Shown: one piece after another, positions 21,803 through 29,826 of the stretch
How positions within the stretch are numbered: the stretch's first letter is position 1
Layout of the letters: the number at the start of each line of letters is the position of its first letter
NCBI GenBank assembly: GCA_009746045.1
Contig: RPFO01001134.1
Span: 1 to 48,114 of the forward strand
Length of the DNA stretch: 48,114 nt
From: Mesostigma viride
Lineage: Eukaryota; Streptophyta; Mesostigmatophyceae; Mesostigmatales; Mesostigmataceae
Direction of reading: 5' to 3'
Notes under the pieces: generated by a model
What the model saw: only the letters and a program-made list of their open reading frames with translations
Told to the model about the DNA's origin: nothing
Databases searched by the model: none
Made by a program: the position numbers and the translations under genes

Positions 21803-22084
21803 CTACTGCTGTATTCCCCTAAGCTGGGGCGTCTGGAGTCGCTGGGGCCGCGGGGGGGGGGGGGGATCGCCTGCCCGGGCTTGTGGCCGACGTAGATCGG
21901 GCCGCCCGGGCCCCTTCCAGTACACCGGCTGCCCCGCCTTGGTCTGCCGGAGCTGGAGGTAGGTCGGCCATAGCTCCCGTCGCCGTTGTTGCTGCGCCAG
22001 GGTCAAGTCGTCATCAAGGGTGAAGAGAGTCTTCTCGAGCCGCTTGCGGCGTCTGAGAAAAGAAATCTTGTCCGCCCGGGGGTC
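21803..22084 (-). pseudogene. Fragment of a retroelement-like protein
   Basis: A minus-strand frame from 22084 to a stop at 21803 reads through RRRKRLEKTL, LDDDLTLAQQQRRRELWP and RQTKAGQPVYWKG. The pattern (basic start, then LT.AQ..RR.ELWP, then PVYWKG) resembles the C-terminal part of ORF1 proteins of algal or plant LINEs, but this is recalled similarity, not a search result. A stop codon lies immediately upstream, so only a piece remains. It runs into a G/C homopolymer near 21852-21863. Confidence 0.35.
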
Positions 22085-22301
22085 TTAAAGGTGAGAGCTT
22101 CTCCATGGTACCCTGATTTACTGTGCCAAGTCACACCTTGATTGGCCACTTGGTGCTCACAGAATTAATTAATTAAGTAGCTTCCATCATCATTCCGTCA
22201 TCATTCCGTCATCGCGACTAGGAGAAGTGCACTACCCTTATGCTGGCATCTGCCACCCCTATAGTGACCCTATAGTGACCGCGGCCTAGGATGGGGTCTC
22301 A

Positions 22302-22332
22302 CCCTAAGCCCTAAACCCTAAAACCCTAAACC
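22302..22332 (-). repeat. Interstitial telomere-like repeat (CCCTAA-type)
   Basis: Four imperfect units: CCCTAAG, CCCTAAA, CCCTAAAA, CCCTAAA. They mix the plant-type TTTAGGG and the Chlamydomonas-type TTTTAGGG. This suits a green-lineage host and may mark an old break repair or a subtelomeric position. Confidence 0.6.
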
Positions 22333-22447
22333 ACTTGCAAAAACAGAAGTGCCCCCCTGCCACCACTGCTCACCAGGTTGTGACATTTAGGCTGGCATCT
22401 GTCACCACCCCGGCAGTTGTGATGGTGTGTTGGGGGTGTGACAAGGA

Positions 22448-23152
22448 TGGCGAAAAATTGCACGTACTTACTCTTATATAAAGAACGCCCAATTTTTCGC
22501 CACCCTGTCACCCCTTGGCGCGGGTCATAGGAGGTGTTTGTCAAGGTGTGAGAGTGATGGCGAAAAATTGCACGTACTTACTCTTATATAAAGAACGCCC
22601 AATTTTTCGCCACCCTGCCACCCCTTGGCGCGGGTCATAGGAGGTGTTTGTCAAGGTGTGAGAGTGATGGCGAAAAATTGCACGTACTTACTCTTATATA
22701 AAGAACGCCCAATTTTTCGCCACCCTGTCACCCCTTGGCGCGGGTCATAGGAGGTGTTTGTCAAGGTGTGAGAGTGATGGCGAAAAATTGCACGTACTTA
22801 CTCTTATATAAAGAACGCCCAATTTTTCGCCACCCTGCCACCCCTTGGCGCGGGTCATAGGAGGTGTTTGTCAAGGTGTGAGAGTGATGGCGAAAAATTG
22901 CACGTACTTACTCTTATATAAAGAACGCCCAATTTTTCGCCACCCTGCCACCCCTTGGCGCGGGGTATAGGAGGTGTTTGTCAAGGTGTGAGAGTGATGG
23001 CGAAAAATTGCACGTACTTACTCTTATATAAAGAACGCCCAATTTTTCGCCACCTTCCCCCACTGGCCGGCGCTGAGGTGGCGTGGGTTGTTGGATGTGG
23101 CGAAAAATTGCACGTACTTACTCTTAAGAAAAGACCGCCCAATTTTTCGCCA
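22448..23152. repeat. Array of seven 55-bp hairpins at 110-bp spacing
   Basis: The inverted pair TGGCGAAAAATTG / CAATTTTTCGCCA (13-bp perfect stem, 29-nt loop) starts at 22448, 22558, 22668, 22778, 22888, 22998 and 23098. The first six loops contain TATATAAAG; the seventh has AAGAAAAGA at that place. The 55 bp between hairpins is also conserved in most units. No protein gene accompanies the array. Confidence 0.8.
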
Positions 23153-23513
23153 TGGCCTCGCAGGGTGAGGGAGCCGGCGAGGGCCGCGCGGCGGGGTGTG
23201 CAGAGTGTCATTTTATTACTCTGTGTAACCTCTGGAAACTCAGACGACCTATGCAAGAATCCCATACGACCTGCGTCGATGCATGAGAGGTTTACTCTAC
23301 TTTTTAAACCCGCAGTTAGAACTGCAATTCGAGACGAAATGAAAATTGTTTTCAGCATATATTGATGCGTTTTATACTGCATAAACGAATTCATTAAAAT
23401 TTATATCACGATTACATTCGTTATCAGCTCGACAAGAGCGAAATGGCAAGCTGGTTGCCGTCGTCAACAAGACGACAATCTACTCCTTGTCCTTGGAGTG
23501 TCCAGTCAGGCTC
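23153..23513. other. Intergenic between hairpin array and palindrome cluster
   Basis: Becomes AT-rich after about 23320. No gene or repeat recognised. Confidence 0.4.
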
Positions 23514-23812
23514 TAGTTAGGTTAAACAGTGCCGGAACCTTTTGCCCACTGAGGCAAATCGGGCCGGAACACTATTTTGCCCGGAATAACCACTTCCGAG
23601 CACCCAAGTTCATTCGGCCGAATTAACTTGGGTGCTCGGAAGTGGTTATTCCGGGCAAAATAGTGTTCCGGCCCGATTTGCCTCAGTGGGCAAAAGGTTC
23701 CGGCACTGTTTAACCTAACTAAAACCTGGCCTCGTGGAGGGGGGACGAAGAGCCCGAGACATCCGCCTAGGCCGCTGAGCACGCACCACTAAATGCGCCG
23801 GAGCTGCCTCAG

Positions 23813-23829
23813 TGAGGATTCGAACCCCT
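23813..23829 (-). other. tRNA-like 3' half in palindrome spacer 1 (inverted copy)
   Basis: Inverted counterpart of 24082-24098. The anticodon-side sequence differs slightly (CCGTGCACCTTGG versus CTGTGCAACTTGG), so the two copies have begun to diverge. Confidence 0.45.
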
Positions 23830-24081
23830 GACCTCCAAGGTGCACGGGTTTTAGTTACGTTAAATAGTGTCGGAACCTTTTGCCGCCTGAGGCAAATCGG
23901 GCCGGAACACTATTTTGCCCGGAATAACCACTTCCGAGCACCCAAGTTAATTCGGCCGAATGAACTTGGGTGCTCGGAAGTGGTTATTCCGGGCAAAATA
24001 GTGTTACGGACCGATTTGCCTCAGGCGGCAAAAGGTTCCGTCACTATTTAACGTAACTAAAACCTGTGCAACTTGGAGGTC

Positions 24082-24098
24082 AGGGGTTCGAATCCTCA
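24082..24098 (+). other. tRNA-like 3' half in palindrome spacer 2
   Basis: The spacer reads AGGTC (a typical variable loop), then a T-arm with the perfect B-box GGTTCGAATCC, then CTGAGGC-A at 24099-24106 as acceptor strand and discriminator. GCCTCAG at 24018-24024, inside palindrome 2, is its exact 7-bp complement at tRNA distance (89 nt). The D and anticodon arms between them do not fold, and the outermost T-stem pair is A-A. So this is a tRNA fragment or mimic, not a callable tRNA gene. Confidence 0.45.
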
Positions 24099-24382
24099 CT
24101 GAGGCAGCTCCGGCGCATTTAGTGGTGCGTGCTCAGCGGCCTAGGCGGATGTCTCGGGCTCTTCGTCCCCCTCCACGAGGCCAGGTTTTAGTTACGTTAA
24201 ATAGTGACGGAACCTTTTGCCGCCTGAGGCAAATCGGTCCGTAACACTATTTTTGCCCGGAATAACCACTTCCGAGCACCCAAGTTCATTCGGCCGAATT
24301 AACTTGGGTGCTCGGAAGTGGTTATTCCGGGCAAAAATAGTGTTACGGACCGATTTGCCTCAGGCGGCAAAAGGTTCCGTCA

Positions 24383-24940
24383 CTATTTAACGTAACTGCT
24401 CTTCACGTACGAGGCGGAGTTCTTCTTGTCGCCATGGCCGTGGGAGCTTGACGCTCCCTCGCGGCTCCTCTTCCTGCCATTGGAAGTGGCGGTCTTTGCG
24501 TCCTCGAAACCCTTCTTTGCCTCCTCCCATGCCTTGTAGAGCGCAATGGGGGAAATGCCTGGCTGGCGCTTGGACTTGGAGAAGCCATTGACGAAATCTT
24601 CGACCATCTGAACGCATCCGTCGGCTTGGTCAAGGCGAATCCACTCGCAGCGGTCCTCGACCTTCCTCGGCTTTGCCGCATTCTTCTCGTAGACCCACTC
24701 GACGCAAATTTTCGGCGTCTTGCGGTCGACATCGTCATATCCGGCGTCGTGAATCTTGAAGACCTCGCAGGTAGGTCCGGTGCCTCCAACAGCACCTTCG
24801 TTTCCGGAAAGAAGGGAGACCTTGTGCGTCAGGTGTGCGAGCTGGTCAGATATCTTTGTCTGGCCGTCCTCGAGACCATCGAGGATTTTTCCAAGCATTG
24901 CCAACGCTTTCTCGCAAGGCCCTGCGTTTCGGGAAGCCAT
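24383..24940 (-). CDS. Hypothetical 185-residue protein at the left edge of the provirus
   Basis: No known domain recognised. The N-terminal 50 residues look helical (ALAMLGKILDGLEDGQTKISDQL), and the C-terminus is basic and low-complexity (GRKRSREGASSSHGHGDKK). The last codons and the TAG stop lie inside palindrome 3, so the original C-terminus was probably cut by the palindrome, or the frame ends there by chance. Orientation matches the viral structural arm, but a 340-bp gap separates it from the next viral gene. Its viral origin is unproven. Confidence 0.5.
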   Translation of the reverse strand: MASRNAGPCEKALAMLGKILDGLEDGQTKISDQLAHLTHKVSLLSGNEGAVGGTGPTCEVFKIHDAGYDDVDRKTPKICVEWVYEKNAAKPRKVEDRCEWIRLDQADGCVQMVEDFVNGFSKSKRQPGISPIALYKAWEEAKKGFEDAKTATSNGRKRSREGASSSHGHGDKKNSASYVKSSYVK

Positions 24941-25282
24941 GGCTACCGGCAGAGGGCTTGCAACGTGAGATGCGTGACCTGCACGTGATTTTGCCTATTT
25001 GTGCACCGTGTGCAAAGGTCCGTTACGTCTGCTGGCACGGCCTGGACAGGGCGCGAAGGTGGCGAGACTTGCACAAGTGTCGAACTTGGCTAAATTTCGG
25101 AGCGATGCAAGTCTAAGGTGGCCTCTACCACGTGGCGAGTTCTGGGACGTGAATTTAGGTAAAAAGACTCGTAAGCGTGCGAGTAATCAACTGGGTCACT
25201 TGTCAAGCGCCTGAAGGAAGATTCTAGAGTGTCCACGAGAGTGAATTTTCCGAAGCAACCACCCATATATGATGCGCAGAAA
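24941..25282. other. Intergenic, no gene recognised
   Basis: Between the first ORF and the leftmost clearly virus-like gene. Several short overlapping frames exist, but none has coding character I would trust. Confidence 0.4.
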
Positions 25283-25788
25283 TTACTTGCCATGGCAGGA
25301 ACATTTTTTTTTCTCTAGCCCTCGGACTTTCTCGAAACGCAAAATTACAACGAATTTCGCCACAGCCGTTGGGACCGTGTAAGAATCATCACCAGCAGCC
25401 CTGTCGAGGTGCACGAGGCTTAAAGATAAACGACCACCATTCCGAAACAGATATGGATCAGTCAGGTTCATATAATTGTGATCGTTGACGCATGTGTAAG
25501 TCGTAGCTACAGCCCCACCAGAGCAAAATTCTGAAAAAAGCACTGCGTGCTCATCCAAATTGTTCTCGGCCCCTCGAAAGTTAGGCGATGTCACGCCAAG
25601 TATACTCTTCCCCGCTGCTCCCTGGATGTTAACTAGATAGGCTGCATGCCCACCTCCTCGCCAGTCCTCGTCGATGATGGGGCTCTCGGGTCTGGCTTGA
25701 TGACAAATTCTGCCCGTCTCGTTGTGGCGTCAAAGGAGAGTGCCTTGTTGCTGTCTAGTAAAATCTGATAAAAAGTGGGATACTCCAT
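25283..25788 (-). pseudogene. PLV hypothetical protein, one frameshift
   Basis: A minus-strand ATG at 25788 opens a frame beginning MEYPTFYQILLDSNKALSF. Near 25690-25700 the sensible reading moves to another frame, which continues (DEDWRGGGHAAYLVN) to the stop at 25283. Together this gives about 165 codons. It is probably a small structural or virion-associated protein of the minus-strand arm, judging by position only. An AT-rich stretch with TATATA lies just upstream (near 25798-25806). Confidence 0.5.
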
Positions 25789-25841
25789 GCTTTATTGTGA
25801 TATATAGAAGAGATATTTAGTTCTTGTCTTGCATCCTATGT

Positions 25842-26963
25842 CTATGGGGGAGTGCCCCACTTGGCCACGAGGTACCCGCGGATCAGCTCCAACTCGGCGG
25901 AGGTCTTGGCGGTATTGTAGATGAGGATCTCGCCGATCCACCCGTCAAAGGCGCGGACTGCGTTAGTCGTATCGCCACCAACTATGAGATTGCCTGTGTA
26001 CGTTTCGGGATTTGACCCGGCAGTTGCGTTTGCGGTACGCCCGTCGAATCTGGTAGTGCAAGTGTTCAATACCGTGTCCACCGAAAGCGCGAGGACGTGC
26101 TGCTTGTTGTCGAAAAAATTAGGTCTTGATGCCATCGTGACAAATATCTGGGTTGTCCCAGGACCCCGTGTCGTGGCTACGACGTTAGTCGACGCCACCT
26201 GGTACACCATGGCGTTCGATCTCACTGTTGTGCTTCCTATCATGTAGCCTCTGATGACGTCCGTGGTCCCGGGGTTGTTGGTATCAGGGTAGGTAGCGTT
26301 CGTCAGCTGTTTGGCGACCATCACCATGCACGACTGGGTCCCGATAGATCCCCAGAATGTAGAAGGCGAGGTCAGAAGTCCCGAGCGGAGGTTGATGAAG
26401 CGGAGGGACGTCTTCCCGTTGAGCTCGGTGGTGTCCAGAATGGGCGTCTTCGCGGAATTGGACTGCGTTACGTGATACCCGAGGCCAGGTTCTTCTTGTC
26501 GTTCATCCGCAGCACGTCCCCGCCCGCGGTGCTCTGGACGGCGGTCCCCGTGGTGTCGCTGAACAGGGTGCTGCCGTCCGACGGGTCGTACCACGCGTAC
26601 AGCGCGGGGTCGACGGCGGGGTCGTACGAGTACGTGAACGAAAGCGTATTGGAGGCCGCGTTGCCACTCCCCCACGATGCGTCTATCACCGTGTTTGCCC
26701 ACGTTTACAGTCGTTGAGAAGTTGGCCATAGTTGGAGTGACGTCGAACGTGTAAGAGTTTCCACTTCCCAGGAGATTGGAGGCCGCCCCATTGGTAACGG
26801 TGATGTCGCCCAACACAAAACCAGTTACAGGCCTGTTAAATGTGGCAGTCACGGTCACTGGAACAGCAGTAGGCGTTGGGCTGCCAGTCGTGAGGGTTAC
26901 AGTATTCTTGGCACGCCTCTTCCGCGTGAGTAGTGGGCAAATGCTATAATCAAACGACATCAA
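25842..26963 (-). pseudogene. Fibre-like protein with Ig-like and LamG/lectin-type domains, two compensating frameshifts
   Basis: The N-terminal part holds a bacterial Ig-like repeat (TFNRPVTGFVLGDITVTNGA, then YTFDVTPT). The C-terminal ~200 residues resemble a laminin-G/concanavalin-like lectin fold and end FDGWIGEILIYNTAKTSAEL, as in many viral and bacterial adhesins. Between about 26700 and 26470 the coding sequence shifts to another frame (26689-26468, YDPAVDPALYAWYDPSDG) and then returns. The open 373-codon frame therefore carries an Arg/His-rich out-of-frame stretch in the middle. This is probably a host-attachment fibre of the virus. Either two indels or sequencing errors in a GC-rich stretch explain the break. 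Confidence 0.65.
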
Positions 26964-26985
26964 ACTAATCTACAATATCATGACA

Positions 26986-27168
26986 CTATTTTTTGGAGGT
27001 TTGTGGCAGTGGATATTGAAACTTCCCAACCAGAACCGGCCCTTGTTTTGCTGGCAAAAGTGAGGCCCTGCCATCATCTGCTAGGTTTGGCGTATCGAAG
27101 ATCAGTATCTGCCTGTTGAAGGGGTTTGCGACTATCCTAGGGTCTTTGAGATAATCCATCGAAGACAC
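26986..27168 (-). CDS. Small PLV hypothetical protein (60 aa)
   Basis: Lies between the fibre-like gene and the major capsid gene on the same strand, with a 22-bp gap to the latter. Begins MSSMDYLKDPRIVANPFN. No domain recognised. Upstream on the sense strand is TAGTATACTG, resembling the TATAC word before other viral genes. Compact gene packing supports it as real. Confidence 0.5.
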   Translation of the reverse strand: MSSMDYLKDPRIVANPFNRQILIFDTPNLADDGRASLLPAKQGPVLVGKFQYPLPQTSKK

Positions 27169-27190
27169 AGTATACTAGGGAGGGAGATTT

Positions 27191-28405
27191 TTACAGCTGG
27201 ACGACGGCCTGGCGACCCGCGCCGATGTCCATGCGTGACTCGGACTCGGCGAAGATGTACAAGACGAGGTCCGTGCCGCCTGTCTTGGAGACCCGGAGGG
27301 TGACGACGCTAGCCGTGCCCCTCAAGTCGAGACCTGACTGCCATCCTTCTCCTGCAGATGGCATGTTAAGGTGTGCTGCCATGGTGAAATATCGCGTGGG
27401 CCAATATGCCTCAGTCACGGTAATGGAGGCTGGAGCCCCAATGTTCCCTTGGTCGCCAAAAGTCGAGAGCAGATTCACCCATGCCTCTGTAGGACCCATA
27501 GAGTACGCTGGGGTCTGGTAATTCCCGTTGATGTCAAATTGGAAGCCAGTGAGCGTGTCGCCAGTATGGAAGAACATAGTATTACCAGCACCGTTCGCAA
27601 CGTCAGCGGCAGCAGAAACTTGGACTGCCAAAAGCTTCGAGGCGCTCATGGAAGATAAGCTCGCCTTCATTGAGTATGCGTTACTCGTACCAAGCGACTG
27701 CTTTGTTGAAGTCCAAGTATTCCACGTGTATGGGATAGTCCCACCTTGTGCCAGCCGACTAGACAGGACCTGGCCGATGACATCTTCTTGAAATCGGTAC
27801 ACTTCGATGGACCAATAGATATCCTTGAGAGTATACGATAGGCCAGCCCCTGCTGCACTAGGGATGAGAACACCGGCATCCATCAGTGTCACCCTGACCT
27901 CGATTGGTGGCATGAGAGACATGTCCACAATCCTTGGATTGCCGCTAAGAAACCCGATAAAATGATCAATGCACCCTGGTTTAGCGTCGGCTTCCGCAAT
28001 ATTCGCCACAGGGGCCGCGACGGCATTGTCAGCCCATCCAGCAGGCCTCTGAGATTGGTTGTAGCTCGACCCTCCATGAGACGCGAGCAGAGTATGGTAC
28101 AACTGGCTATAATCGTTGATGTTGTCAACTTGCTGTCCTCCAACCAAGACTTCTAGTCGCTTGATTAGAGACGAGGTGTGTGACGGAAATGTCGCATATC
28201 CAGCGGTAGTAGCCGTCCATCCCTTGAAGTTCATGCAGATGGTGTGCAAGTCGCAAAAACCGGACGTAGGCAGGCGCACGCTGATAGTCGACCCGTGACG
28301 CACGTCAGTGGCCGCGGAGGTAGTGGAGAGCTGCACCCTTTGGGTCATGTGCTGCCCGAGGGACTTGATGACGTGCTGCATTGAGCGGGGGATAGCGCGA
28401 TCCAT
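27191..28405 (-). CDS. MCP: PLV major capsid protein (double jelly-roll type)
   Basis: 404 intact codons. The sequence has the look of PLV major capsid proteins: N-terminal MDRAIPRSMQHVIKSLGQHM, the block RLEVLVGGQQVDNINDYSQL, PPIEVRVTL, and a C-terminal strand pattern ending LVLYIFAESESRMDI. Length is somewhat short for the family, whose members are double jelly-roll proteins forming pseudo-hexameric capsomers of the icosahedral shell. Next to it are the small protein 28434-28721 and the minor capsid gene 28723-29562, the usual morphogenesis cluster. The start is preceded by GGTATACATCG. No disruption is seen. The assignment rests on recalled family character and gene order; a structure prediction would settle it. 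Confidence 0.8.
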   Translation of the reverse strand: MDRAIPRSMQHVIKSLGQHMTQRVQLSTTSAATDVRHGSTISVRLPTSGFCDLHTICMNFKGWTATTAGYATFPSHTSSLIKRLEVLVGGQQVDNINDYSQLYHTLLASHGGSSYNQSQRPAGWADNAVAAPVANIAEADAKPGCIDHFIGFLSGNPRIVDMSLMPPIEVRVTLMDAGVLIPSAAGAGLSYTLKDIYWSIEVYRFQEDVIGQVLSSRLAQGGTIPYTWNTWTSTKQSLGTSNAYSMKASLSSMSASKLLAVQVSAAADVANGAGNTMFFHTGDTLTGFQFDINGNYQTPAYSMGPTEAWVNLLSTFGDQGNIGAPASITVTEAYWPTRYFTMAAHLNMPSAGEGWQSGLDLRGTASVVTLRVSKTGGTDLVLYIFAESESRMDIGAGRQAVVQL

Positions 28406-28433
28406 CGATGTATACCCATGTGCTTAGATTATT

Positions 28434-28721
28434 TTACCGTAAGATCTCTCCTAGTAATGGGTTGTCTTGTCGGTGAGCCTCGACCCTCTTGTCAAAGCTC
28501 GAGAGTGCCTTCAACCCAGCGTCCGCGAACCCCGCGATGTTGCTGAGCACCGGCGTGTTCCTCACGATTTCTCCTGGCACCCCTCCAAAAACGGCGTCCG
28601 CGGTCTTCAACAAAGCCTGTGCCGTGCGCGCGCCATGGCCGACCTTTCGAATAGCATCCCCCGCAGCATGGCCGACTTTACGAACGACAGAGGCGACCTT
28701 TCCGAAGACTCGATCAAACAT
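28434..28721 (-). CDS. Small basic amphipathic PLV protein between the capsid genes
   Basis: 95 residues. The N-terminal half repeats a basic amphipathic helix (FGKVASVVRKVGHAAGDAIRK), followed by VGHGARTAQALLKTADAVFGG and a Pro/Gly break. It sits between the major and minor capsid genes, one base from the minor capsid stop. Small proteins of this kind in related viruses can be membrane-active or internal virion components (compare adenovirus pVI/pX), but no homology is claimed here. Confidence 0.55.
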   Translation of the reverse strand: MFDRVFGKVASVVRKVGHAAGDAIRKVGHGARTAQALLKTADAVFGGVPGEIVRNTPVLSNIAGFADAGLKALSSFDKRVEAHRQDNPLLGEILR

Positions 28722-28722
28722 T

Positions 28723-29562
28723 TCAACTTTGATATGGTATAGGCTGAGAAAATTTGTCGTCTGGGTCCTTGAGCGCGACGTACTTCAAGACCCGCGATAT
28801 CTTGCGGGCCTCTGAGCCGATCACTTTCTGCGGCGAGATGCGGAAGGCTAGCTGAGCAACCCAGTCGGTGTACACGTCTATCGGCTGGTCATCCTCGTCC
28901 AACAACCGCAACGAGATGGAAGTTGGCGACTCTCTCAAATGCTGCCACAGAGGCTGGTACGACATCCACACTATGGGCTCCAGGTACTGCGACATCACTG
29001 GCAGGACGGCAAGGAGCCCGCCATACTGGGCGCCCTGGGGGGAAGATACCACATTCCCGCGGACTAGGTCGGTGTACACGAACACGGAGCTCAACCGACC
29101 GTTTGTGGCAGGTCTGTTCGAAGTGAGAGACGTCGTGGATTGGTATGCTAGTGGGAGAAGGCCGAGTACCCTTCCTGCGTATTCAGAGACCTGGATGGAA
29201 AACGCATTGGGAGATGAAAAAGTGTACTTGCTCTTCGCGCGATCGTATGTCACCGTCATCCCAGGGTCGTGCACTCGTAGTGCGTTCTCAATGTTGGCCC
29301 TGTTCTCCAAACACGTGTATGAGCCGTGGGGGAGAAATATCTCATGGGTGTCTGATGTTACTTGTGTGGTGAAAAGGAACTTGTTATTTCTCGAAGTGAT
29401 GTGCGCTTGCTCGTATGGGACTGAGAGTAACTCGAGACCCACGTCGTGGAAGTCGTCCAAAAGGCCCATGGGGATGTCCCACGTGGGAGCAGCCAAGTCA
29501 CCCCTCGCCCTGTCAGCAGTTCTAAGGGTCAAAAGGATCGTCTCTTGAACATGGTCTTTCAT
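28723..29562 (-). CDS. mCP: PLV minor capsid protein (penton type)
   Basis: 279 intact codons. It is beta-rich, with AHITSRNNKFLFTTQVTSDT, FLPHGSYTCLENRANIENAL and TDLVRGNVVSSPQGAQYGG, in the pattern of PLV/virophage penton proteins, which form single jelly-roll pentamers at the capsid vertices. Its position directly upstream of the small basic protein and the major capsid gene supports this. No break is seen. The call is by family character and synteny. Confidence 0.7.
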   Translation of the reverse strand: MKDHVQETILLTLRTADRARGDLAAPTWDIPMGLLDDFHDVGLELLSVPYEQAHITSRNNKFLFTTQVTSDTHEIFLPHGSYTCLENRANIENALRVHDPGMTVTYDRAKSKYTFSSPNAFSIQVSEYAGRVLGLLPLAYQSTTSLTSNRPATNGRLSSVFVYTDLVRGNVVSSPQGAQYGGLLAVLPVMSQYLEPIVWMSYQPLWQHLRESPTSISLRLLDEDDQPIDVYTDWVAQLAFRISPQKVIGSEARKISRVLKYVALKDPDDKFSQPIPYQS

Positions 29563-29566
29563 ACGC

Positions 29567-29797
29567 TTAGCTCTCTACCATCAACTCCGATTTGATTTCG
29601 GGTCTATTCAGAACTACCACTTCGCCCTCTTTTGCGTCCTTGAAAGCGCGTTTGAGAGCGCGCTTTCCTTTCCCAGTCATAGGTTTCTTTCTACAATACA
29701 AAAACGCGGCCTCGATGAACTCTCGTGGCATGCTAGGGTACAGTACCATCCACTGAGAAATCTCGATCAGGTCAGACTCTGTGAAAATTGGATCCAT
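29567..29797 (-). CDS. Small PLV hypothetical protein (76 aa)
   Basis: Packed 4 bp upstream of the minor capsid gene. N-terminus MDPIFTESDLIEISQWM; the C-terminal half is basic (KKPMTGKGKRALKRAFKDAK), suggesting nucleic-acid contact. No domain recognised. Confidence 0.5.
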   Translation of the reverse strand: MDPIFTESDLIEISQWMVLYPSMPREFIEAAFLYCRKKPMTGKGKRALKRAFKDAKEGEVVVLNRPEIKSELMVES

Positions 29798-29826
29798 TGC
29801 GTAATATTATCACACACAGATATTTT

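Larger units (their letters stand above)
23514..24397. repeat. 884-bp mirror-symmetric cluster of three nested palindromes
   Basis: Three near-perfect ~208-bp palindromes (23514-23721, 23852-24059, 24190-24397) are each centred on TTCGGCCGAA. Their centres lie 338 bp apart (23617.5, 23955.5, 24293.5). The ~130-bp spacers between them are inverted copies of each other, so the whole cluster is symmetric about 23955.5. Palindrome ends read AGTTA(C/G)GTTAAA or its complement. The cluster borders the viral genes on the right and forms the last codons of the first viral-side ORF. Confidence 0.85.

Noticed and set aside
22448-23152. Regular repeats resembling a CRISPR array
   Set aside because: The 110-bp period and long conserved spacers do not fit CRISPR, no cas genes are present, and the sequence is eukaryotic. 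Each unit is a hairpin satellite.
24018-24106. Complete tRNA gene
   Set aside because: Acceptor stem, variable loop and T-arm fit, but the D-arm and the 5' side of the anticodon arm do not pair and lie in the palindrome. I keep only a tRNA-like 3' half.
28868-29548. 226-codon plus-strand open frame
   Set aside because: Antisense shadow of the minor capsid gene, with no domain of its own.
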